A DNA stretch of 31,121 nucleotides, from positions 1 through 31,121 of the forward strand of contig JAZKBN010000078.1 of assembly GCA_040388605.1 (NCBI GenBank). Direction: 5' to 3'. Shown piece by piece: positions 1 to 7,919 of this stretch. The notes beneath the pieces are model-generated. The model saw only the letters and a list, made by a program, of their open reading frames with translations, was not told the DNA's origin and did no database searches. How positions within the stretch are numbered: the stretch's first letter is position 1; each line of letters begins with the position of its first letter. Position numbers and translations under genes: made by a program. Origin of the DNA: JAZKBN01 sp040388605. GTDB taxonomy: Bacteria; Bacteroidota; Bacteroidia; Cytophagales; Flexibacteraceae.

Positions 1-90
1 CAAACAATCAGGTCTGTTTTTTTGGGTTAGAATACGTAATTCGGGAGAGTTACAGTATAAGCTATAAGCACCTACTTCGCCTTTAACTGC

Positions 91-127
91 CAAAGCCGAC
101 CAGGAAGAATATTCAGGGTCGGCTTTG
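91..127. terminator. Perfect 10-bp inverted repeat, possible terminator
   Basis: CAAAGCCGAC at 91-100 pairs perfectly with GTCGGCTTTG at 118-127, with a 17-nt loop. It lies 21 nt past the stop of the methyltransferase gene that runs leftward. The run of T after the hairpin is weak and lies on the plus-strand side (ATTTTAATA), so it may also end a rightward gene whose tail lies before or at the window edge. The fold is seen directly; the terminator role is inferred. Confidence 0.45.
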
Positions 128-148
128 ATTTTAATATAGGTTATACTT

Positions 149-1408
149 TTACTTTTTACCCTTTTTGGCAGCTCCAACCTTTTTATCGAGTTGGGCAATA
201 ATGGCTTTACCCAATGCTGCAGCCATTAAAGGCGGTACTGCATTGCCAATTTGCCTGCCCCCGCTTACCAAGGTCAGCTTAGGCTTACTCTTGTTTTTAA
301 ACACCCAATCAACAGGGAAAGACTGCAACGCCGCCAGCTCCATTGAATTGAGGCCACGGTTTTCAAAGGGGTGTATATACATACCCTTAGAGGGGTTGTA
401 TGCGGCTGTTCGTATGGTAACAGAAGGCTCATCGGGCAACATGCGCCCAAAGGTATCCTGCCCCTGGTGCTTTCCGTTTCGCCAGCAGGGTGGCAGCATG
501 CTTTCAGGTAAGACTTTAAAATTTTGACCGGGCTTTACCAGTTTCATACGCTCAACCACCTTGGGCGATATGTTCATTACCACATAATCCTGCCTGTCCC
601 TGATGTTGTCAGGAAGCGCTGCAAAGGTTTTTGCCACGCTTTGCCAGGTTTCAGGCATCGGTAAAGTTTCCGGCAGGTTATTATCGCTCAGGAATTGCAG
701 CCAAAATCTAAAATCAGGGCGAAAATGGGTGGGTAAGGGGAATGCCGGTGCATCTGTACCCTTTATACCAATCATAAAAAACCTTTCCCTCTTTTGCGGA
801 ACCCCGTAATGGGCCGCATTCAAAATGGCATAGCTTATTCCGTAACCCAAGCCGCTCAGGTGCTTGAGCATGTACTCAATCACATCGTTATGCCTGCCTT
901 GCGTAATACCGGTTACGTTTTCAAAGATGAAGGCTTTGGGGTTAATGCCTTTAACGAACCGAACAAATTCAAGGAAAAGGTCGCCGTTGCGCTCATCTTC
1001 TTTGCCCAGCTTTTTACCTATGTTACTGAATGGCTGGCAGGGGGCGCCACCCACCACTAAAGTACATTCACCGGGTTTTAAGCCGGTAGCTTCCAAAACT
1101 TCCTTCGCGTCAACAGCTCTAATATCACCGGGAACACGGCTTATAATTTCGCCGTTATCCGCTACGGCCTTATCCTTTTCCATCAGCTTCCATTGCGGAC
1201 GGTTATAGCGCAGGGTTTCGCGGCAATGGGCATCCGTTTCAACACAGGCAAGGGTTTCAAAGCCGGCCATTTCCAAGCCTATATCTAAACCGCCGCAGCC
1301 TGAAAACAGGCTCACAACAGTCAGTTTATCATTAGCGCTTACTGACGAGGACCGGGCTTTAATGTCAATAAAACGGGCTCCGCTGCTCCTGTGCTTAATT
1401 TTCGGCAT
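149..1408 (-). CDS. DNA (cytosine-5)-methyltransferase, apparently orphan
   Basis: This enzyme transfers a methyl group from S-adenosylmethionine to C5 of cytosine in a specific DNA site. All diagnostic motifs are in order: the SAM-binding FSGCGGLDIG near residue 38 (motif I), GGAPCQPFS with the catalytic Cys near 124 (motif IV), FENVTG near 163 (VI), QKRERFFMIG near 206 (VIII), a target-recognition region at about 225-330, and QIGNAVPP near the C-terminus (X). About 419 residues is normal for the family. I prefer the ATG at 1408; a GTG two codons upstream (1414) is an alternative. No endonuclease or Vsr gene is visible on either side, so it looks solitary, although the left flank is cut at base 1. 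It lies 60 nt downstream of the symporter gene on the same strand and could be co-transcribed. The target sequence cannot be read from the protein. Confidence 0.93.
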   Translation of the reverse strand: MPKIKHRSSGARFIDIKARSSSVSANDKLTVVSLFSGCGGLDIGLEMAGFETLACVETDAHCRETLRYNRPQWKLMEKDKAVADNGEIISRVPGDIRAVDAKEVLEATGLKPGECTLVVGGAPCQPFSNIGKKLGKEDERNGDLFLEFVRFVKGINPKAFIFENVTGITQGRHNDVIEYMLKHLSGLGYGISYAILNAAHYGVPQKRERFFMIGIKGTDAPAFPLPTHFRPDFRFWLQFLSDNNLPETLPMPETWQSVAKTFAALPDNIRDRQDYVVMNISPKVVERMKLVKPGQNFKVLPESMLPPCWRNGKHQGQDTFGRMLPDEPSVTIRTAAYNPSKGMYIHPFENRGLNSMELAALQSFPVDWVFKNKSKPKLTLVSGGRQIGNAVPPLMAAALGKAIIAQLDKKVGAAKKGKK

Positions 1409-1468
1409 CGGCACGAAGATAGGTATAGTTTTTACAATGCATATAAAATGCCTTTGGCCTGAATAGCA

Positions 1469-3193
1469 TCATAAACCGGCTTCAATATTCCTGTTTTTCC
1501 TGCTGTTTAAAATAAGCTGAAACCCAAAACCAAATACCGGCACCAATAAGCACCCAATGGCATTATACCACAGGAAGCTGACGGGGGAATATTTAAAACA
1601 AAGCAAAACAACAATTTCGGCCAGGAGCGCAGCTGCAAAAACTGCCCTGCCCTTTATATAGGGCACATAAAACCCGCAAAGGAAAATGCCCAAAATGCTG
1701 CCGTAAAATAAAGATCCGAGAATGTTGACCGCCTGAATCAGGTTTTCCTGACGGCCTGCAAACATAGCGAATGCCATAGCCACTATGCCCCATAAAAGTG
1801 TATAGCCCTGCCCTGCTTTAAGCATTTCAGAATCTCGGGCTTGGGGGCGCGCCAGGCGCTTATGAATATCAATGGTTGTTGCTGTCCCTAAGGCACTCAG
1901 CGCCGATGAGGTACTGCTCATGGCTGCGCAGAAAATAACGGCCAGCAATAGCCCAAGAAGGCCATGCGGCAGGTAATCAAGCACAAATGTGAGGAAAACG
2001 TAATCGTTATCTAAAGGGTCGGTTCCGGGATCTGTTTTATTGATTAAGCTGATTGCCTTATTCTTCAGCTGTTTTGCATCAACATTAATGGCATCCATTT
2101 TAGCTTTAATGGCAGGAATTGCTTCAGTGTTCCCGCTTTCAGCATTATGTAATTCCTTAGCCGATATAACACGCAGGCCGTGCATTTTTAAATGTTCGGC
2201 CTGCAGGGATTTATATTCTGCGGCGTAAGGGCCGGCCAATACCTTTTGTTCAGCATTTCGGTTAAAAAACAGCGGAGGCGCATTAAATTGCCAAAATATA
2301 AACAGCAATACCCCAATAGATAAAATGCCAATCTGCATGGGTATTTTTAACAGGCCGTTCATTATAAGCCCCATCCTGCTTTCAGTAATGGTATCTCCGC
2401 TTATATAGCGGGCCACCTGGCTTTGGTCGGTTCCGAAATAGCTTAGCTGCATAAAAAAACCGCCTATAAGTCCGCTCCAAAGGTTGTAGCGCTGGTTCAA
2501 ATCAAAGTGTGTATCAAGGGCATTCATTTTACCCAAATGGCCGGCAAGCTCGGCAGCATGAATAATGCCCATGCCATCGGGCAGGAGCTTAACAGCAGTG
2601 TAAGCCGCAGCGCCCATCCCGAAAAAAATAACCAACATTTGCTGTTTATGGGTAACGCTCACGGCCTTATTCCCGCCTGCCACGGTATAAACCATTACAG
2701 CTATGCCAATAAATACAATTGTAATATTCAGGTTCCAGCCGAGAACGGTACTCAATACAATGCTTGGGGCGGCAATGGTAATACCGGTGCTCAATCCGCG
2801 CTGAATCAGAAAAATGCCGGCAGCCAAAGTCCTGGTATGAATATCGAACCTCGTTTCGAGGTATTCATAGGCTGTGAGAATTTTCAGCCTGCTGAAAATA
2901 GGAACCGCTGTAACACACAACACAATCATAGCGAGGGGCAGGCCAAAATAAGCCTGGACAAAGCGAAACCCATCAGTATATGCCTGCCCGGGTATGCTGA
3001 GAAAAGTTATGGCGCTGGCTTGCGTTGCCATAATGCTGAGGCCTATTGCCCACCATTGGGCCTTTCTGTCCCCTGCCAGGAAGGCATCTGCTGTATGGCT
3101 GTTGCGCGTACGCCAAACGCCCCAGGCCACAATTAAAAAAATGGTGCCCAGCAGTACCAGCCAGTCCAAACTGTTCAGCGGACTCTGAATCAT
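1469..3193 (-). CDS. Sodium:solute symporter (SSS family)
   Basis: A polytopic inner-membrane protein of the SSS/SGLT family that couples Na+ entry to uptake of an organic solute. The N-terminal half carries family signatures: a first helix near LDWLVLLGTIFLIVAWGVW, then AGDRKAQWWAIGLSIMATQASAITFLSIPG and YEYLETRF. About 13 hydrophobic segments can be counted. A hydrophilic, Lys/Glu-rich stretch of roughly 80 residues (FNRNAEQ to DPLDNDY) interrupts the helices about two-thirds along. I chose the ATG at 3193, giving MIQSPLNSLDW; an in-frame GTG at 3277 would add 28 residues unlike a transporter N-terminus. The gene follows the PIG-L deacetylase by 173 nt on the same strand, so its substrate may be a product of that enzyme (inference from position). 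The substrate itself is unknown. Confidence 0.9.
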   Translation of the reverse strand: MIQSPLNSLDWLVLLGTIFLIVAWGVWRTRNSHTADAFLAGDRKAQWWAIGLSIMATQASAITFLSIPGQAYTDGFRFVQAYFGLPLAMIVLCVTAVPIFSRLKILTAYEYLETRFDIHTRTLAAGIFLIQRGLSTGITIAAPSIVLSTVLGWNLNITIVFIGIAVMVYTVAGGNKAVSVTHKQQMLVIFFGMGAAAYTAVKLLPDGMGIIHAAELAGHLGKMNALDTHFDLNQRYNLWSGLIGGFFMQLSYFGTDQSQVARYISGDTITESRMGLIMNGLLKIPMQIGILSIGVLLFIFWQFNAPPLFFNRNAEQKVLAGPYAAEYKSLQAEHLKMHGLRVISAKELHNAESGNTEAIPAIKAKMDAINVDAKQLKNKAISLINKTDPGTDPLDNDYVFLTFVLDYLPHGLLGLLLAVIFCAAMSSTSSALSALGTATTIDIHKRLARPQARDSEMLKAGQGYTLLWGIVAMAFAMFAGRQENLIQAVNILGSLFYGSILGIFLCGFYVPYIKGRAVFAAALLAEIVVLLCFKYSPVSFLWYNAIGCLLVPVFGFGFQLILNSRKNRNIEAGL

Positions 3194-3366
3194 AGTTTGA
3201 ACCGGTTTGTAAGCAGGTAAAGGAAAAATATCTGCAGGCAAAGAAATCCGGCAGTGAGAATATACCAACCCTTCCACGAACTGAACAGGGGCGGTTTATC
3301 TTCTGCGTTATTGAATCCGGGTTCTGTTGTTTGCACCGATGTTTATGATGAAGTAAAGTGTATTAT

Positions 3367-5916
3367 CTACTTATGTTTCAAAGAAACAAGGTTTGCCATA
3401 AGCCTGTATGCCCCCGGAACTCCTGCTGGCAATTGCCTGAAGAAGCTAAGCCCTGTATATACGTAATTGCCTTTGCCAACCGGCGCAACCAACACCGAGC
3501 CTTTCATTTCAGTTTCGCCCGGATCATTCATTCCTAAAAGCGGGGTAAACTGCGATGCCCATTCTTTAGGGAAGTAAATACCGCGCTCCTGTACCCAGCC
3601 TGTAAAATCTGCCTGTGTAATTTTGTTTGGGGTATTCAGGGCCGGGTTATCAGCGGCAAGCAGGTTAACCGGGCTGTTTTCATTGGTAACACGGTCGTTG
3701 CTGAGCTTAAAGGGGTATGGTGCAATACTGTCGAGTATGCCGGTTCCGCCGCTCAGGAAGTTAGCGGTGTTGTATTGCACAACCAGGTTGCCACCTTGCT
3801 TCATGTAATCTAGCAGCATGTTTTTACGCTGCTTTAACCATGCATGTGTATTCCAGGCTCGCACGCCGGTTACAACGGCATCATAACTTTTTAAACGGCT
3901 TGGGTTAATGTCTGCCTGTGTAAGCATATCTACTTGGTATCCCATCAGGCGCAATGCTTCTGGCACTTCATCGCCGGCACCCATAATATAGCCAATATGC
4001 TTACCGGTAATTTTCAGGGAGTTGTTATCGGCAGAAGAGCCCTTGCCGTTAAACGGCAAAACCTTTACCGATGCCGGCCTTAAAATAACCTGGTCAGGAA
4101 TATGATCATACCTGATTCGTTGCAGGCTGTATGCCAGACTGTCGCCGAATTTAAATGCAATATTGCCTGTAACCGGGCTGCCGGTACTTTTTATAGAAAA
4201 AGCTCCTTCAAACTCCTGCCCGTTGGCTAAAGCAGGCACAGGAATTTCAGTAGGGTTTATATCAAGGCCGGTAATGCCGGTTATGCGCAGGCCTGAAGCT
4301 GTGGTTTTAGCTTGCGCCGTTAATTTAACTTTGAGAATAAAAGGCTTATCAGCATCGGTAATCAGTACTTTTTGAGCGGGTTCTAAAGTTACAGCCGGTA
4401 TAACTTCCAAAGGGCGATAAAGTTCGCCTTTAACCGGGTCTACCACCCGGTACCTTACAGGCACGTTAATCTCGCTTTCCTGCCCTGCAATGTTCAGCCT
4501 CACTTTTACACTTGGAGCTGTATTTTCGGGCAGGTTGTCGTCGTATTCGCTTTTGGCAGGCACACTGAATAAGCCTGCAGTTCCGGGTTTACGGAGCCAG
4601 TAAGGATCTGTATAGCCTGAAGAAAGCCTGCCGCCTTTAATTGTAAATCGGAGTGGCTTCAAGGGGCTTATATCGAAGCTCAGGGTACTGTCAAGCCCTT
4701 GTCCGTAAAGTCTTAAAGCTTTAACAGGCAGGCTGCTGCGGTTGGCTGCTTCCAGTGTCAGGTTTAAAGCCTGGCCCGGCTGCATGGTTTGAACAGCATT
4801 GCAGGCCTCAATACGAAGGCCCAAAACAGCATAAAGGGCCTCCTCTAATTGTTCGCTTTTACTTTTCAAAAGAGGCCTTAAAGATTCAGGAGTGCTTACC
4901 CAGGTTTTGCTTATATATTGAAGCGCATGCAGCAAGGGCAAAGCTGCTTTATAAGGAAAAGAAGGATCGTATAATTTAAGGGCCGAATCTGTTTTTGCTT
5001 CAATAATTTTCCCTTGCGGAAACCTGTTCCAGCTGATGTCTATGTTTTCTAAAATATCGGTTTTGGCACTGTCGCCACCTAATTGTTTAAAGTAGTCAGG
5101 GGCCGGACCACGGGCGCCGGCAGATCCGAATCCCTGGCTTTTGTGCATGCTTCGGCTGTCGGCGGCATTGTCCTGGTAGCTTTTACCGCTGATTGGGTTA
5201 AATGTGCCTACATCTATTTTCAAATATTGCTCAGCCCTAAATTCCTTTTCGCGCCCTGCAAAGAAGAATGAGCTGATGTTCCAAAAAATCCGGCGAGCCT
5301 GGTATGGCGATGTATGGTCGCGCTTCATGTCTTCGGGGAAACGGTTGGGGTCTGCAGCAGCCTTAAAGGCCTCAAGACCAATTTGTGCGCTGGCAGTATG
5401 GTGCCCGTGCGTGGGTGAAGGCTCCGGATTAAAGCGTGTAATAATTACATCGGGACGAATTTGCCTGATTATTCTGACTGCATCGCGCAATACTTCTTCT
5501 CGCGGCCAAATGGTAAATGTTTCTTCGGGGTTCTTGCTGAAACCAAAATCGCGCGCCCGGCTGAAAAGTTGTTTTCCCCCGTCGGTTCTGCGGGCAGCCA
5601 GCAGTTCCTGCGTGCGAATAACACCCAGGCCTTCGCCAAGTTCAGAACCAATCAGGTTTTGACCGCCGTCTCCGCGGGTAAGGCTCAGGTAATAAACATC
5701 AAGCTTGCGATCCTGGGCAAGACAGGCTATAAGCCTGGTGTTTTCATCATCGGGGTGGGCTGCCACATATAATACTGTTCCGCAAACTTTAAGCTTGCGC
5801 AGCATTTGCTCAATATCTGAAGATGAATAGCTTTTAGGAGCCTGGGAAAATGCAGGTAAGGTAAAAAGAGCAAAAAAAGTGAAAGCCGACAAAATGCGGC
5901 GAAATGGTAAATGCAT
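3367..5916 (-). CDS. Exported PIG-L/LmbE-family deacetylase with large C-terminal extension
   Basis: 849 residues. A signal peptide is evident (hydrophobic SAFTFFALFTLPAFS, likely cut near SQA-P at about 26). The N-terminal 200 residues are a PIG-L/LmbE zinc-dependent N-deacetylase: AAHPDDENT (His54, Asp56, Asp57) and THGHHTAS (His170, His173) are the expected metal and catalytic residues. The family removes acetyl groups from N-acetylglucosaminyl compounds. Residues of about 380-600 look like beta-sandwich, NEW3-like domains. The last 200 residues (GYIMGAGDEVPEALRLMGYQVDML, then YDAVVTGVRAWN) resemble a class I glutamine-amidotransferase-like/ThuA-like fold with no obvious catalytic triad. 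It is much longer than a simple LmbE protein (about 230 residues), but I recall the long exported form with a neighbouring symporter from other Bacteroidota. The substrate is unknown. It probably heads a minus-strand unit with the symporter. Confidence 0.88.
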   Translation of the reverse strand: MHLPFRRILSAFTFFALFTLPAFSQAPKSYSSSDIEQMLRKLKVCGTVLYVAAHPDDENTRLIACLAQDRKLDVYYLSLTRGDGGQNLIGSELGEGLGVIRTQELLAARRTDGGKQLFSRARDFGFSKNPEETFTIWPREEVLRDAVRIIRQIRPDVIITRFNPEPSPTHGHHTASAQIGLEAFKAAADPNRFPEDMKRDHTSPYQARRIFWNISSFFFAGREKEFRAEQYLKIDVGTFNPISGKSYQDNAADSRSMHKSQGFGSAGARGPAPDYFKQLGGDSAKTDILENIDISWNRFPQGKIIEAKTDSALKLYDPSFPYKAALPLLHALQYISKTWVSTPESLRPLLKSKSEQLEEALYAVLGLRIEACNAVQTMQPGQALNLTLEAANRSSLPVKALRLYGQGLDSTLSFDISPLKPLRFTIKGGRLSSGYTDPYWLRKPGTAGLFSVPAKSEYDDNLPENTAPSVKVRLNIAGQESEINVPVRYRVVDPVKGELYRPLEVIPAVTLEPAQKVLITDADKPFILKVKLTAQAKTTASGLRITGITGLDINPTEIPVPALANGQEFEGAFSIKSTGSPVTGNIAFKFGDSLAYSLQRIRYDHIPDQVILRPASVKVLPFNGKGSSADNNSLKITGKHIGYIMGAGDEVPEALRLMGYQVDMLTQADINPSRLKSYDAVVTGVRAWNTHAWLKQRKNMLLDYMKQGGNLVVQYNTANFLSGGTGILDSIAPYPFKLSNDRVTNENSPVNLLAADNPALNTPNKITQADFTGWVQERGIYFPKEWASQFTPLLGMNDPGETEMKGSVLVAPVGKGNYVYTGLSFFRQLPAGVPGAYRLMANLVSLKHK

Positions 5917-6016
5917 TGTATGGGTTCTTATATACGGGACGGCAATTTGCTAAATCTATGGCAAACTATCTTTATCAAATACCTGAACCTGTAAAGCTTT
6001 CAATTGTTCAGCTTAA

Positions 6017-6048
6017 ATGCAAAAGGGGCAATGCTGATGCATGGCCCC
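6017..6048 (-). terminator. Rho-independent terminator of the DUF2911 gene
   Basis: On the minus strand GGGGCCATGC pairs with GCATTGCCCC (one mismatch, 4-nt loop ATCA), followed by TTTTGCATTT. It begins 24 nt past the DUF2911 stop codon, so that gene is probably transcribed alone. Confidence 0.75.
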
Positions 6049-6071
6049 CTCTGAATTAATTTAGAGAAGAT

Positions 6072-6917
6072 TTACTTTTTGCCTTTGCAATCGGCAATAA
6101 TCTTGTCGTTCATATCAGTATATGCCTTGTTTTTGGCTTCAACTGATTTTGTTTTGCTAAGCTCAGCAGCTGCGGTAGCGCCTTTGCAATCGCCCATTTT
6201 CTTAAGAATCTTGGCTTTCAGGTGAATTCGGTAGAAAGCGGGGTCTTTAGCTATTGTTTTTTCTGTCCATTCCAGGGCTTGTTTCAGGTCGCGGTCAGAT
6301 TCGTAATAATAGTTGGCGGCAGCCCAATAAGGTCCAATATCGGTTAAAGTGCTGTTTATAGATGCCATAACCCTTTTATCTACCTCGGTAGTAATAGGAA
6401 TTTTAACCATTGTTTTTTCCCAAGCCATTGTCAGGTTGGTGCTGTTGGTGGTTATATCTCCGAATTGCAGGGTGAAGGTTTCAGTATTTGAAGCTGTTGT
6501 TTCCGGCTTTACAGTCAGTTTGGCAGCAGCCTTTTCTTTATCGAAAGCATCGGCCTGTACTTTTGTGTCTTTACCGAAATAGATTGTCCACTCGGTTTGG
6601 CCCGGGGTAGCGTAAACGGCATACTCACCGGGAGCCAAATCATGACCACCCACTTTAACAGAATCGGCAAACTTAATTTTAGTGGGTGCATTGGCCCCGA
6701 AACGCCAGATTTCACCGAAAGCAAGCAGCTCCCCGAAAACTTTACGGCCTTTAACGCTTGGGCGGCTGTAAGTTAGTGTAATATCGGTTACGCCTACGCG
6801 CTGCTCAACTTTACCCAAAGGGCTTGGCGATGGGGTAACAATTTGCGCCTGGCTTATGCCTGAACCAATGGTAATACTTAAAGCAGCAATGGCTGCCATT
6901 GTAATCAGTTTTTTCAT
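6072..6917 (-). CDS. DUF2911 domain-containing exported protein
   Basis: 281 residues with a clear signal peptide (MKKLITMAAIAALSITIG, cleavage near AQA-Q at about 24). The body matches the DUF2911 family common in Bacteroidota: SPLGKVEQRVGVTDITLTYSRPSVKGRKVFGELL, then GEIWRFGANAPTKI and LAPGEYAVYATP, a beta-rich domain over residues of about 25-180. The C-terminal 100 residues are helical and TPR-like (ALEWTEKTIAKDPAFYRIHLKAKIL). The molecular function of the family is not known; the protein should be periplasmic. It ends in its own terminator and is separated from the PIG-L gene by 155 nt, so there is no sign of an operon link. Confidence 0.9.
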   Translation of the reverse strand: MKKLITMAAIAALSITIGSGISQAQIVTPSPSPLGKVEQRVGVTDITLTYSRPSVKGRKVFGELLAFGEIWRFGANAPTKIKFADSVKVGGHDLAPGEYAVYATPGQTEWTIYFGKDTKVQADAFDKEKAAAKLTVKPETTASNTETFTLQFGDITTNSTNLTMAWEKTMVKIPITTEVDKRVMASINSTLTDIGPYWAAANYYYESDRDLKQALEWTEKTIAKDPAFYRIHLKAKILKKMGDCKGATAAAELSKTKSVEAKNKAYTDMNDKIIADCKGKK

Positions 6918-7024
6918 GTAAAGGTTTATGAAGGTTAATTTCCCGGTTAATTGATGATTAATCTGTTTTCGGGGGCGAAAATAGCTTATTACTGCATCTT
7001 CGCTTGTAAAAAAGCTTACAGTAA

Positions 7025-7058
7025 TTGAAATCTCCTGAATATCAGGTCTATAATTTTG
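7025..7058 (+). promoter_or_regulatory. Candidate Bacteroidota promoter upstream of coaX
   Basis: TTG at 7025-7027, 23 nt, then TAATTTTG at 7051-7058, an exact match to the TAnnTTTG -7 element. It would leave a 5' untranslated region of about 140 nt before coaX, so a nearer promoter is possible (TAATCTTG at 7145-7152 has one mismatch). Nothing else is recognisable between 6918 and 7202. Confidence 0.4.
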
Positions 7059-7202
7059 GCATCAGCAGTATTTTGGGGGCATGTTTTATACCCTGCTTTT
7101 TCAATTTTTCTTCCTAAACCTTCGGAATAGCCGTTTTTTTGCCTTAATCTTGTTACCGGATTGCCGTTCAGACCTTCATTGGCCCGGACATTTATTTCCA
7201 CT

Positions 7203-7919
7203 ATGACGAATTTATGTATTGATGTAGGGAACACCTCGGCTAAATTTGCCGTGTTCCGCGACGGGGAATTGCTTGAAAAAACAACAGATCCCAGTCAAAT
7301 GAAAATTGAAGAGTTGGTTGCCAAATATGGTATTCAACGCAGTATAATGGCAACAGTTAAGGAAGCCGCCAGCCAGGTAAAAAAACGCCTCCCTAAGAAT
7401 ATTGATTGCCTGCTTTTCGATGGCCAAACTCCCCTGCCTTTTAAGCTTGATTATAAAACGCCCGCAACACTTGGCGCCGACCGTAAAGCTGCTGTAGCAG
7501 GTGCAATGAGCATGTTTCCCGGAAAAAGCGTTCTGGTTATAGATGCAGGTACCTGCATTACCTACGATTACGCCGATGCTGAAGGAAATTACAAAGGCGG
7601 CGCAATAAGCCCCGGCCTGCACATGCGCCTTAAAGCTTTGCACAATTTTACCGCACGTTTGCCGTTGGTGGAAGCAGGCGATGATGTTGCCCTTATTGGT
7701 ACATCTACCGAAGAATGTATTAGAAGCGGCGTACTTAACGGCATTTCTGCAGAAGCCGAAGGCATTATTGCCCGATACCGTATAACCGACCCGGGCGTTA
7801 CCGTTGTTACAACCGGCGGCGATGCAGGCAGGCTTCAGCAGCCCAACGAAAATAACAACCTGAATGTACCTAACCTGGTACTTGCAGGTTTGAACAGCAT
7901 ACTTGAATATAATGTATAA
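7203..7919 (+). CDS. coaX: Type III pantothenate kinase
   Basis: Phosphorylates pantothenate to 4'-phosphopantothenate, the first step of coenzyme A synthesis, in the cytoplasm. At 238 residues it has the usual length. Visible motifs of the ASKHA-fold CoaX family: CIDVGNTSAKFAVF at the N-terminus (phosphate loop 1), LGADRKAAVAGA in the middle (Asp-Arg-Lys, substrate pocket), VIDAGTCITYDY (second phosphate motif), GGAISPGLHMRLKALH, and VTTGGDAGRL near the end. I chose the ATG at 7203, which gives MTNLCIDVGNT; the upstream in-frame ATG would add 14 unrelated residues. Its last codons overlap the start of the outer-membrane protein gene, so the two are translationally coupled, an arrangement I recall for coaX in other Bacteroidota. 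Confidence 0.95.
   Translation: MTNLCIDVGNTSAKFAVFRDGELLEKTTDPSQMKIEELVAKYGIQRSIMATVKEAASQVKKRLPKNIDCLLFDGQTPLPFKLDYKTPATLGADRKAAVAGAMSMFPGKSVLVIDAGTCITYDYADAEGNYKGGAISPGLHMRLKALHNFTARLPLVEAGDDVALIGTSTEECIRSGVLNGISAEAEGIIARYRITDPGVTVVTTGGDAGRLQQPNENNNLNVPNLVLAGLNSILEYNV

Noticed and set aside
2..86. Possible tail of a rightward gene at the left edge (two frames open, stops at 65-67 and 84-86)
   Set aside because: Fewer than 28 codons are visible, the two frames cannot be told apart and neither matches a known protein end; only the following hairpin hints at a gene.
3194..3277. 28-residue N-terminal extension of the symporter from a GTG at 3277
   Set aside because: The added residues are not hydrophobic in the family pattern, and the ATG at 3193 directly precedes the first membrane helix.
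5204..5662. 152-codon plus-strand frame inside the PIG-L gene
   Set aside because: It is antisense to the conserved deacetylase domain and rich in Arg/Ser, as expected of a shadow frame.
7016..7234. 72-codon minus-strand frame upstream of coaX
   Set aside because: It overlaps the coaX start, has no recognisable domain and has no promoter; I judge it chance.
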